Positions 12,701-22,805 of a DNA stretch of 64,000 nt are shown one piece after another. How positions within the stretch are numbered: position 1 is the first letter of the stretch; the number at the start of each line of letters is the position of its first letter. A program made the translations under genes and the position numbers. The DNA is from Lepidurus packardi (Eukaryota; Arthropoda; Branchiopoda; Notostraca; Triopsidae): assembly GCA_023053545.1 (NCBI GenBank), contig JAKZAN010000001.1:9134565-9198564 (forward strand), read 5' to 3'. The notes under the pieces were generated by a model. The model had not been told where the DNA came from, ran no database searches, and saw nothing but the letters and a program-made list of their open reading frames with translations.

Positions 12701-14787
12701 CGAATTTTATGCAAACGGACATGCAACTATGTCAAAAATCTTGTAACAAGCTTTAAAAAGAATATGCTATTTTTACATTAAATTTAATTAAACATATACT
12801 TAATTATTTAAAATTAATTTTTTTATATTTTACCTATAACGTGCAATGTATTGCGATCTTCAAATTCTACTTCAGGTTCAGTGTCTTCCTTAGCAGTTTC
12901 GTTTCCTTCAATTACGTCTTGCGCCTCTTGTTTTAAGTTAAGCCAGGTTTGAATTTGATGCAGCGCTTCTGGAGCTAAACTCCCTCCGGCGCTAAATTCG
13001 CTTAACATTCTTTCCGCACTTGTGACCAATTGTTGCCATTGCAATGCCGCAAATTTCAGCCTGAATAAAATAACAGTTAGTTTTAATTAAAATTACAGAT
13101 TTAAGTCAATGGCACTTAATTACATTTGCAAATTCCTTTCCCCAAAAAAACGTTAAAAAACAAAATTACTTGAAAACCTGCTCTTCTACCAACTGAGCTC
13201 GTGACAAGCGAGTTTCGTAACCTTCATCTTCATCCACAGCTTCTCCTTCGCCCCTCCCTCGCTCCTCTCCTATAGGGTTAGCAAAAAATGGCGGGTAAAA
13301 CGAAGGCGGGGTCCGAATTGGCATAAAATGCTTTGACAAATGGATAGGATAATTGTTGTTAAGCATGGCTGGCATAAAGGGTGTGTCGTAGGGCCAAAAG
13401 TTGGTGGGATTGATGGGCAAGGGCGTAATCCCAATATTAGGCACCGCTCCATTCACGATATTGGTAACTCTGGAACCAAATTTTAAGGAATTCAATGTTT
13501 CTTCCATATCGTGCGCCGAAGGCGACAAACAGAGGATCATTAGCGTCAACGCATTTCCTCCCAACGATTCCTAAGAACCCATATATACATTAAATGATGC
13601 ACAAAAGGGAAATTACTTCAAAGTTACTTTAAGGAGACATGTTAATTTCGAGTCCCAATAAGTTACATGACTCGCTTTTCTTCGTGGATCGCCTAAGGCA
13701 GCTGTAACGTTACTTAGGGCTAATAAGCCTGAATTGATGGGAAAAGATGGCCCAGGACTCAAGCGTTCCGAACCTGCTAAATCCACAATTGTGAGCTTGG
13801 AAATTTGGCGAATTATGAAACCCTCTGTGAAAAGCGAAGCAATCTTTTTAGTAAAAGGCTCGTTGTTTGACCATAATAGATAACCTTGGCTCCAGTCTTG
13901 TTGCAAACGAATGGTAAAGAGGGCATGCGAGCGACTAGAAAATTGGCTCATTAGACCCGGTCCCGTGTAGCGTAAAGCTAACCCGGTTTCCAGGCAACTC
14001 ATAACGTCTTGGATATTGTGGCACTCTCTTTGAGTTGCCCCAGTTATTTCAATTGAGCCCTAGCGCAATAAATGGAATAATTTTACTAGCTAGAAAGGAT
14101 CAAAAAAGGCTTTGCCTTACGTCTGGGTGCTCAAATATAACGATTTCGCCATGGACAGCTTCCATGCTTAATAAGTCACGAATTTCTTCATGGTCAATTT
14201 CTAAGTAAGACACGTGGATCGTGTACCGTCGAACAGGGTAGTCTTTCATCTTCAGAAACATATGTCGCACGGCTCGTGGTATAATGCCAAAATCAGCTTC
14301 ATTCATTGCGTACAACAAACTGGGTCCACAAATTGTATACGTTTTTCCCGACCCTGTTTGACCATAGGCCATTACAGTGACGTTGTAGCCTATTAGACAA
14401 GGATTATTAGAAGTCCAAGTTAGTTTTTAAGAGTCTTATAGTTTATATGGAGACCAAAAGATGTTTACCATCTACGAAACTGGTGACTAGAGGCTCTACA
14501 CAGCCGCCATAAACTAGTTCTTGAGAACAATTCGGGGGCAAAACATAGTCGAATTCGAAGGTTTTGCTGCCGTTCAATGCCACTCTACCCTCGGCTGGGT
14601 CCAAATGGAGAAATTCAGATGTACTGTAGCTGTTATCAGACTGGAGCAAGGGCCGAACCTTTGAATGTAATATATTTAATTATTAATAATAATTACAAAT
14701 TAGGCTTACAGATAATTAACATTTGCATTTTTAAATTAATTAATGAAACTTTACCCTTGCAACCACTTGAATACGAGTGTCCACCAT
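6755..14787 (-). CDS. cos: Costal-2/KIF7/KIF27-like kinesin (kinesin-4 family, Hedgehog pathway)
   Basis: Fifteen exons splice in frame to 1323 codons: 14755-14787, 14469-14658, 14121-14389, 13628-14059, 13170-13570, 12834-13060, 11080-11310, 10835-10950, 10182-10780, 9941-10118, 9603-9866, 9365-9529, 9112-9240, 8868-9005, 6755-7354. The N-terminal motor has an intact P-loop GQTGSGKT (about residues 84-91), switch I SSRSH (205-209) and switch II DLAGSE (257-262), then [18 protein letters not shown], closest to KIF7/KIF27. A Pro/Phe-rich insert, acidic linkers and long coiled coils follow. The segment [20 protein letters not shown] is typical of KIF27/KIF7. In this family the protein is a scaffold that controls Gli/Ci. 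Total length matches human KIF7. Loops L11 and L12 are divergent, suggesting weak or no motility (inference). The gene is divergent from SOCS5, 980 bp apart. Confidence 0.92.
7521..7806. repeat. Two direct copies of a ~65-bp repeat in the last kinesin intron
   Basis: Copy one (7521-7586) and copy two (7740-7806) share the order ACTTAGA-TTAGCCAAA ... CTTA-AAG-GTTCGTTTT-GTCTAAA, with scattered substitutions. They lie in the 1.5-kb intron between kinesin exons 14 and 15. No terminal repeats or coding potential were seen, so this is either a local duplication or two fragments of an unknown repeat. Confidence 0.45.
11421..12700. repeat. Diverged direct duplication flanking the pogo-like element
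   Basis: The segment 11421-11588 reappears in the same orientation at 12443-12700. Shared blocks include GGAAAATTGCTC-CAACCTCAAT, TACTGCTTCAATG-AACTGTA-GAGCTC and CCAACGAAGC-GTTTG-CTT followed by TTTAAACTGATTTAGCC. The second copy carries an extra ~90 bases. The pogo-like element lies between the copies, so duplication and insertion together built this 1.5-kb intron. Confidence 0.6.
11635..12419 (+). mobile_element. Decayed pogo/Tigger-like (Tc1/mariner superfamily) DNA transposon
   Basis: The element is 785 bp and is flanked by TA on both sides (11633-11634 and 12420-12421), the target duplication of the Tc1/mariner group. Its ends are inverted repeats: the left end reads CAATAGGTGCC...TTGTGATCACT and the right end, reversed, reads CAGGAGATGCC...TTGTGACCACT. 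Similarity continues for about 60 bases, and the ends are rich in TTATTAGAATC subrepeats. Between 12090 and 12250 one frame encodes [20 protein letters not shown], which resembles the CENP-B/psq helix-turn-helix of pogo and Tigger transposases. Stops and frameshifts break it, and no catalytic domain remains, so it is a non-autonomous fossil. It sits in a kinesin intron. Confidence 0.75.
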
Positions 14788-15767
14788 TTTGTAAGGAATC
14801 GACCACAGATAATCGGCTTCTCTTAGTCTATTTATTTAGGCGTAAATGTCATTGTTAACATAACAAGCACAAACAAATACATTAATTGATTTGGCGTGAA
14901 AACCCCGAAGTAACACCATCTATTGAATGATTTTAAAAGTTTGTTGGTTAACCCGAATGCGAATGGCGAAGTAGATACCCAATGATTTATTAAAATAAAA
15001 TCGATACGGTACATTTTCTTAATTCAAAATCTTAAGTTCTAAATCTAAATCTAACTTTAACTTAAAGTTGAATGTAATTGATCCAAAAAAATTTTAACTT
15101 GTATTCAGAGGATTAGTTTTGAAAACGTTCCGACGTTTGAATGTTCGCTTCTTGTTCTTCTGATTTTTTAACGAAAGTAGAATTTTGTTTTAAATTACAC
15201 CTTAGAATTTCACCCCCTAAAACCATAGAAAATACAGTCATTTTAGCGAGCAACTTTTTTATGCAATTGTAGACCCACGGACGCTCTTATTTAGAACGAT
15301 TTGGCATTGCTGGAAAGACCTCATACAGGATTTTCCTACTCAGTGAATCTTGACGGAAGGGTGGAAACCTGGTCAAAGTTTCGTTTCTTGCACTTTGCCT
15401 GGCCAACATCGTGCACAGATACCACCCATATCACTTACAACAGTACGACTTTGGAATTACAAGTTTGTTGAATTAAACTTGTTAAGCTGTGGGGTTATTC
15501 ATTTTATCAAGCTGCTTTTGCAGTTGAAGATGTTGCTTATCCGTGGAAAGTAATAGTGTTATGGAAATGGATCCAGCTGACCCGTGATCTCTCCTGAATT
15601 AGAAAGTAAAAGGCATGAGTTACACATAACAAACTCGGGTCTAACGTTAGGACTTGCTGTGTGATGCCGTCTGTCTGACAGTCGACAAGTTTCTAAGAAT
15701 ATTAATTGTGCTTTCGTTACTAGTTTAGTTTAGGGGAGCAAGTTCTCCCAAGAGCTATAGCGAAGTT
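14788..15767. promoter_or_regulatory. Divergent intergenic region, kinesin (-) and SOCS5 (+)
   Basis: These 980 bp separate the two start codons and must hold both 5' UTRs and promoters unless a non-coding first exon lies elsewhere. The half nearer the kinesin is AT-rich. No TATA box or known motif cluster stands out. Confidence 0.45.
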
Positions 15768-18079
15768 ATGGGACAAAAGTTGGGAGCATATTTTGTTACC
15801 AACCAATCGCAACAATTCCCTATCATCCAAGTTCGAGATTCAGTGATGGAAACTATGCTACCAGTACCAACATCGTCTTCGCCGTCTACTGCTACAGGTA
15901 CTACTGCAGAGAACAATCCTACAATGGAAAACAATGGCGGAGCTCGGCCTAAAGCCGGATCTAGTGCAGAACCAGCCAAACAAAAGTCTTCCCCATCATC
16001 CAATTGTCCCTGTGTAAATGCAACTTCCACTCATCAAATGTGGCCAGCCTGTAGTTGCCAGCAAGCAAACACATCTTCCTCCAGCGCAGGTTTTCCCTCC
16101 GAACGTCGTCGCAGCAGTTTCAAAACCCTCTCCTTTGGGCGTCGGTCCCGAAAAAAAACCAAATCCGACAACAGCTTGACCACCGAGCGAAGCGACAAGA
16201 AACGCAAACATTGGAGTTTGCGATTACGCGTAAAAAGTCCCCGCGCAAGCGACAGAGATGAATCGACCTTAGAGGAACCTGTAAGTGGAACAACCTTTGT
16301 GCGAAATAGCGGACACAAAAAATTTTCCATTTGAATTTTATGCAAATTATATTGGCTATAACGAGACTTTCTAAAAGGTGAATTCTAATCAGAACGATTA
16401 GAATGTTAATCAATGAAAATTTCGTTACGATCAATTAAAGGATCTCTGGATATTTTTCAATAATGATTTAAAATCTCTTTCCGAACAATAAAAATAGAAA
16501 CGTTTAAAACTTTAGAAAGGAGAGCTTGTTAGAAACGACTAAACGAAAAGCGTACCTAATTGTGAAAACCTTCAGTGCCAAGAATATAAACTTTTAGTGA
16601 AAGCCCACGCAATGAAGTTTAAACCTTTTCAAAACAAAAGTCTTTCACAATATAAAGAAATTGGTCTTCATATCAACAATGGAGATTCGCCTACTATTAA
16701 AATGAGGCCCCCTTTCAGAAAAATTAAATTATATTAAAATTATAATCTTTTAATACATCGGAAACAACATCCTAAAACAATACAAATCTTTTCTAAATAG
16801 TAATAAGCCAAGCTTCTTGGAAAGCTAAATAACAACCTCAGTTTGCAATACAGACAAGTGCAATATTAATTTATTTTTTCCAGTAGTTCCAAGAGAATTG
16901 TGATTTTTTCTTGGAATTCTAGGTGACTTCTATTTCGTGCAGTTTGCTTTTATGACCATGTGTCCCTATTTATTTATTTTTCCTATTATTTAGATTACCA
17001 GTACAACCCTGGTCGGTTGTACTTCCTGCGTCCGTTCCAGCCAAGAAACGGCAGAAGCGACGCTTCCCGTCGTGGACGATTTAGCCTCCCGCATCCCTGT
17101 GATTGACTTATCGCGGTTTAACCCAGACGATTATCCCATCGAGGACTGTGACGAGCGCGCGCGTCAAGAACGAGCTCGGGAAATCGCGGAAGGCGTCGAA
17201 CCTCCACCTGGCTACCGTCCTCACATCTACTCCTCTTCCGACAGCCCTTTATCGAGCCCCTCCGCCTTGTCGTCATCAACTTCACCCTCCAGTTCGGTTC
17301 CTACCAACCAATTCAACTTCAATCCGCAACAACTTTCCTTGCTCTACACCAACAATGAACTCAATTTGGACAATCTCACCGCCTTATTCCACAACTCGTT
17401 AACCCTAATTGGACCTTCCTTATATGCCTCCAACGCTCTATCCACACACGTTAATCTCGATTGGCACTTGCTCCCCACACATCATTACCACCCTCCGGAA
17501 CTTTGCGACATCCTCGCGCCCTCTACCGGCTCCGCCACGACTGTCAGTCGCGGAGTTCATACGCAAGTCGATTATATCCATTGCCTCGTCCCGGACTTGC
17601 TGGATATCACCAGGTGCTCCTTCTACTGGGGCAAAATGGACCGCTATGAAGCAGAGAAGCTGCTGGAAAACCGAACAGATGGGACTTTTCTGCTCCGGGA
17701 CTCGGCTCAAGAAGAATATCTCTTTTCGGTCTCTTTTAGGAGGTACGGACGGTCGCTCCATGCGCGGATTGAGCAGTGGAACCACAAATTTAGTTTCGAT
17801 TCGCACGACCCGGGCGTTTACGCGTCACATAGCGTGTGTGGGCTCATAGAACACTACAAAGACCCCAGTTGTTGCATGTTCTTTGAACCCATGCTGACAT
17901 TACCCTTGCACAGGACGTTTCCGTTCGATTTGCAGCACCTGAGTCGGGCCGCCATTGCTCATCGTACAACTTATGACGGAATCAATGCTCTCAAGTTACC
18001 TAAGCCCCTCAAAGCATACTTGAAAGAGTATCATTATAAACAACGGGTCCGTGTGCGGAGGCTGGACGTCGATCATTAA
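15768..18079 (+). CDS. Socs5: Suppressor of cytokine signalling 5 (SOCS4/5 type)
   Basis: Two exons, 15768-16280 and 16994-18079, join in phase 0 to give 532 residues, close to human SOCS5 (536). The N-terminal half is Ser/Thr/Pro-rich, with a basic patch ([15 protein letters not shown]) typical of SOCS4/5. The SH2 domain spans about residues 382-475. It starts [14 protein letters not shown], keeps the phosphotyrosine-binding arginine in [19 protein letters not shown], and includes [17 protein letters not shown]-terminal SOCS box follows and ends in [16 protein letters not shown]. In this family the SH2 domain binds phosphotyrosine on receptors or kinases, and the SOCS box recruits Elongin B/C-Cullin 5 for ubiquitination. 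That dampens JAK/STAT or EGFR signalling; Drosophila Socs36E is the nearest fly relative. Exon 2 has a higher GC content than its surroundings. Confidence 0.95.
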
Positions 18080-18813
18080 ATAACTTTCGTTTTGGATGAT
18101 GTGTTTATGTTGAAAAATTTCTCGCTCGCTCTCCCTTGTTACATTGTTAATAGATGTGGTGAGGTTCGTGAAACTTACTCTGGAAGTTTCGTTGTGCAGA
18201 TATGGGTTTCTGAATGTTTCCTTTCTCCATGGTTTACAATTAGGCTAATGTACTTAGCGAGAGCTAGGGTTTTTCTTCTATCCTAACCGTCCTGGGTACT
18301 ACGTGAGGCAATTTTGGGGCTGTATATACGAGCTACTGTGTATCTTATAAATATGCTGTTAATCTCGTTAGTGCGTTTTTTTCTTTTGAGCCTTTTTGTG
18401 GTCTGACTTGTATATTTCTGTTGTGATTTAAGCTATTTGGGCGCCAGGGAGAACGTTTATGTAATCCACGTGATCTGGTTGGCCTTCGCGTAGGAAAGCA
18501 ACGTACTAATGGGTATTAGATTTACTGAAGTTAGGGACAAATTAATCAGCTTTCTGGGTATTTTAAGTTTTACGGGATATTTTGTTTAGGAAAACGTTAG
18601 CGTTCTCGATGTCGAAAAGCGAAATCGTTATTGATAACCTTGAAAGTAAGCTTTCCACTGGACCCTGCACGTCATTCGTTGAGTTTCGGGGAACTTGAAA
18701 TTGTGAATAAACTAAGGGCGATTGATTAGTCATACGTGGATGGTTATTGTACGTTTTGGCCTTGAGCCTGGAGGGGTCTACTAGCACGACGATGACGGGA
18801 GCGGGTAAAGGCG
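18080..18813. other. Convergent 3' region of SOCS5 and FAAP24
   Basis: This 734-bp stretch contains the 3' ends of SOCS5 (+) and FAAP24 (-). An AATAAA on the plus strand at 18706-18711 could end SOCS5 transcripts, about 630 bases past its stop. No coding potential was recognised. Confidence 0.5.
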
Positions 18814-19744
18814 TTACTGGAACTGAGGAGTGTTCTGGAAAGAAAGGAGGAATTTCGTGACAGATTCTCTGTCAATATAGTCGACTAATTCTTCCGGTTT
18901 GGCCTCCAAAACAGCAGCTACGGATCCAAATACGTCATAAAGAATGTTCGCCTCTACAAACGTAAAAAATTAACTGACGTTTGTTTCGTGTTTATTAAAC
19001 ATGCACTTGCCTTGTTGGGTCAACCCCATAAGCGCCAAGAAACTGCCTCGGGCTTCGTTCGTCACTACTGATGCTGAAGATTCATCGATGTACTGTTGTA
19101 CGGTATCTCGTTTGGAGACGGAAAATACCTACGATTGGATAAATTATTTAAAAAGATTTGTGAAATTTAAACGATATTTTACGTTGGCGAGTTGAGCCAT
19201 GACAAGAGCTGCTTCTTGTATGTGTGAGGCCACAAGAAAGGGCATGTCGAAATCTGGAATGGCTTCTTGGAATCTACTTATCGCAAGAAATTAGAAAAGG
19301 CAATTCAGGGTAATTAGAGGTACTTTTGTTGGAAGCATTCAATTGCGGAGTAGTTTAGATTGGGGGACACGAACACAATGTGCCCGTTGGCGTTTCCTTC
19401 TATGAATTGCACTACATTGCTGTTGGTGAAAATGAACACAGTTTAATTCGCTACCGTAATTATTTGGGTTATATGTTGAGATTATGTACTTCGTTAAAGT
19501 AAGGAACGAAGGGTTACTGCTATCAATAACCAGACAAGCTAAACGAGAAACTGGGAATATAACGCTATTTTCCGGTATTCCATTGGAAACTAAGGGAAAA
19601 CGGATACCGTAGAGTTTTATTTCTAAAATTTTGATCAGTTTTACTTTGGGTTTTGAACTCGACTTGCAATAATGAGATTAACGTGGTCTTTCGTAAGTTT
19701 GTGCTTATCACAACTGGTTCTTTTCCAGGGATGTTTTCCATCAT
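18814..19744 (-). CDS. FAAP24: FAAP24-like Fanconi anaemia core complex-associated protein
   Basis: Six small exons (19645-19744, 19490-19589, 19324-19419, 19183-19273, 19011-19128, 18814-18953) join in frame to 214 residues, against 215 in human FAAP24. The N-terminal part fits the inactive XPF/ERCC4-type nuclease fold. Recognisable segments include SVIFPVSRLACLVI, GHIVFVSPNLN and PDFDMPFLVASHIQEAALVM, matching the human pattern LPVASQMEASCLVIQL. The C-terminal half is a tandem helix-hairpin-helix domain: FLALMGLTQQ then EANILYDVFGSVAAVLEAKP. In vertebrates FAAP24 binds FANCM and single-stranded or branched DNA to bring the core complex to crosslinks. The exon 5 to 6 intron has a GC donor (gcaagt). 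Two adjacent ATGs start the frame (19744 or 19741). It runs head-to-head with CCT4. The family call rests on fold order and length, as identity is modest. Confidence 0.75.
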
Positions 19745-19988
19745 TAAATATATCCGGAAAAATCCGTAAGGCGATACGGAAAACCGAACGAATACAAGAG
19801 CATGGAGGAGGTACCGACCGACTGCGTACTTTAACCGCTTGATGACACTAGCGCTTTGTAAATGGTGGCTGGTTTGTTTACATTCAAGCTCGTGAATCGT
19901 GTGCTTTAGCTGAAAATATCTTGATTTCTGATAACCATCCTTAATTTTTGAATACTTAAATTTCATACGTGAGTGATACTCTGTAAAA
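19745..19988. promoter_or_regulatory. Bidirectional promoter, FAAP24 (-) / CCT4 (+)
   Basis: Only 244 bp separate the two start codons. The sequence has no TATA box at a suitable position. It contains ATCCGGAAAAATCCG (an ETS-like GGAA core) near 19751-19766 and a TGTTTAC forkhead-type core near 19875. With so little space the two genes almost certainly share control elements. Confidence 0.65.
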
Positions 19989-22430
19989 ATGGTTGCTAAT
20001 ACAACCCCCAGTACAAGGGCTTTCGTGACTAGAAGCAAGCCGGCTGAGATCAGGGCGAGCAACATAAGTGCAGCTAAAGGTATACATTTTTCATAATACC
20101 ACAACATTTTGAATTCCTTTTTATACCAAAATTTTCTTGTCGTGTTCTTTATATATTCATAAAGCCGTGGCTGATGCCGTCCGTACCAGTTTGGGCCCAA
20201 AAGGCATGGACAAAATGGTAAAAAAACAGAAAGCTCAAGTTTCATTCGAAAGGGTTCTAATAAAAGCTATTGTAGATCCAAGCCGCTAATGGTGAAGTAA
20301 CTATTACGAATGATGGAGCTACCATTTTGAAGCAGATGAACGTTATGCACCCAGCGGCGAAGATGGTAATTAATGACCGTACCTTTCATGCTCAAAATTA
20401 AGGAGCTTTTGTTTCATAGTTGGTTGAGTTATCCAAAGCACAAGATGTCGAAGCTGGAGACGGCACAACCAGTGTTGTGGTTCTCTGTGGTAGTCTTCTG
20501 GAAGCTGCCATGAAGTTGCTAGAGAAAGGCATTCATCCCACCACGATTTCTGAAGCTTTCCAGCGAGCTGCGAACAAATGTGTAGAAATTCTCACTAGCA
20601 TGGCCATTCCTTTAGACTTGTCTGATCGCGAAAGTCTGCTCAAAAGCGCTACTACCTCCTTGTGCTCAAAAGTAAGAAGAAAAAACATATTGAGCATGAT
20701 TGAACTTAGACTTTGTGGGTGTGTAGGTAGTTTCTGAGCACTCTTCATTACTGGCACCCATCGCTGTTGACGCCGTTCTTAGAGTAATTGATCCTACCCG
20801 AGATTTCAACGTTGACTTACGCGTACGTTGTAGTATCTATGACTTGATTTGTAGGTTAATTAAGTGATTTATAGGATATTAAAGTGATCCGAAAACTCGG
20901 AGGAACTGTTGAAGATACAGAGTTGATCGACGGTTTGGTCCTCGATCACAGGCCAGCAGGCGCAAGTGCCACGAAAGTTGAAAAGGCAAAAATTGGTCTC
21001 ATTCAATTTTGCATTTCACCTCCAAAAACTGACGTAAACTTCTCTAAATAAGTCTTTTAAGTTTTTGTACCAAGAAATAATATTTCTAGATGGACAATCA
21101 AGTTGTAGTAGCGGATTACGCTGCGATGGATCGCGTTTTGCGTGAAGAACGAGCTTATATCTTGAACGTGGTGAAGCAAGTAAAGAAAGCTGGCTGCAAC
21201 GTTCTTTTGGTCCAAAAATCCATTCTAAGGTATTCGAGCTTATATTTTGATTCTTCGGCGCAATCAGTTTTTAGAGCAAATTATCTTATATAATAATTTG
21301 AAAATTAGTGTTAAATTCTTTTTTTTTTTCAATTATAGGGATGCTGTTAGTGATTTGGCGTTGCATTTCTTGGACAAAATGAAGATCATGGTGGTGAAAG
21401 ATGTTGAACGTGAAGACGTTGAATTTATCGTCAAAGTAAATCGGCCTTTTTATAACAAAACGAACTTAATTAAAACTTCTTTGCATAGACTTTGGGATGT
21501 CGTCCAGTGGCGAGTTTAGACCATTTCTTACCCGAGCATTTGGCTTCCGCTGATCTGGTGGAGACTGTCCAGGCTGGCTCCTCCAAAGTGATCAAAATTA
21601 CCGGAATTCAGACCCATGGCAAAACTGTGTCCATTATCGTTCGTGGTAGCAACAAACTAGTATTAGAAGAAGCTGCTCGTTCCCTTCATGATGCTCTTTG
21701 CGTCATTCGTTGTCTCGTAAAGAAAAGGTACAACATAAACTACAAAAAAAATCCTGCGCGGTATTTGATCTATATTTTCTTAACTATACCGTGCTTCCAG
21801 GTATTTGATTGCTGGAGGAGGTGCCCCTGAAATCGAATTAGCTCAGCAATTATACCAGCAAGCACTAGCTTTGCCTGGCGTGGATGCCTATTGCTTCCGG
21901 TGAGTTTTCTTGTGTTTTCGAACAGAAATAAGCTATTTTCAGGTTTTGCTAGATGGCTGGGGTTAAGACTAGTTGATTTTTACCTTTAATTTTTTTTTGT
22001 AGTATCATGTTCAAACTAACTTGTTTCTTTTCTGACACTACTTCAGTGCCTTTGCTGAAGCTTTAGAAGTCATTCCTTCGACTCTGGCTGAGAATGCGGG
22101 TCTGAACCCCATCGCTACCGTAACGGAATTGAGGAATCAGCACGCACAAGGAGAGAAAGCAGCTGGGATCAATGTGCGAAAGGGGTGTATTACTAATATT
22201 TTGGAAGAAAACGTGGTCCAGCCTCTACTGGTATCCACCAGCGCTTTGACTTTAGCAGCTGAGACTGTACGATGCATTTTGAAGATCGATGATATCGTAA
22301 GTTATTACCTGTCGGAATTTTTTGAAAACATATTTCAAAGTAAAATATTGGGCACTTTGGAAAGGAATTTTTGTTCGTGCGCTCGTTCTTTTAAGTATGC
22401 ATTCTTTTGTAGGTGAATACCATCAATTGA
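19989..22430 (+). CDS. CCT4: T-complex protein 1 subunit delta (CCT4 chaperonin)
   Basis: Twelve exons join in frame to 527 residues (human 539): 19989-20079, 20165-20217, 20276-20365, 20420-20671, 20727-20822, 20875-21033, 21090-21229, 21339-21435, 21489-21727, 21801-21899, 22047-22296, 22413-22430. The start is [12 protein letters not shown], with a shorter tail than vertebrates. Group II chaperonin signatures are present: [11 protein letters not shown], the nucleotide-binding GDGTTS in [13 protein letters not shown], the apical-domain segment [49 protein letters not shown] and the delta-specific AGINVRKG. It ends DDIVNTIN. CCT4 is one of eight subunits of the cytosolic CCT/TRiC ring, which folds actin and tubulin using ATP. 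Introns are short (53-147 bp), and the last coding exon encodes only five residues. Confidence 0.98.
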
Positions 22431-22654
22431 TCCCGAGTACGCGCCTAGACACTTTCCTCATGGATTTGCATTGGAATTTACCAACTTTATTTGCTATGCC
22501 ATTAATGTGTTAACTGCTAACGCCTCCCAGCTGTTCCCGTAAGTTACGTGACATTTTATTTGCATCCTCTGTTCTTCATATTCTTTTTTTGTTTCCTCCA
22601 TTTGGATCCTAAGCCACGTTTTACTTATTTCCAAATCTGTCCTAACGTGTTCAG

Positions 22655-22660
22655 AATAAA
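22655..22660 (+). terminator. Polyadenylation signal of CCT4
   Basis: AATAAA lies 225 bases past the CCT4 stop in the 375-bp convergent gap before the isthmin stop codon. It is the only canonical signal found there on the plus strand. Confidence 0.6.
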
Positions 22661-22805
22661 AGTCCCAGTACACTGACGGCTACAAAAGAGTTTATATTTT
22701 ATCCATAGACAAGCTATTTACATTGCACCGAAGGAACGACACGAAAGAATTGCATTAGTTTTCAATTATTAGAACAAAGAACCTTTGAGTTAGCCACGCA
22801 CCATT

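Noticed and set aside
17409..17849. Frames overlapping SOCS5 exon 2 on both strands
   Set aside because: They are shadows of the GC-richer SOCS5 coding frame, which has strong SH2 and SOCS-box matches.
19565..20245. 226-codon minus-strand open frame with a hydrophobic stretch
   Set aside because: It overlaps CCT4 exons 1-2 antisense and shares only the first FAAP24 exon frame. The hydrophobic part is the reverse of CCT4 coding sequence. The FAAP24 model with matched splice phases explains the left part.
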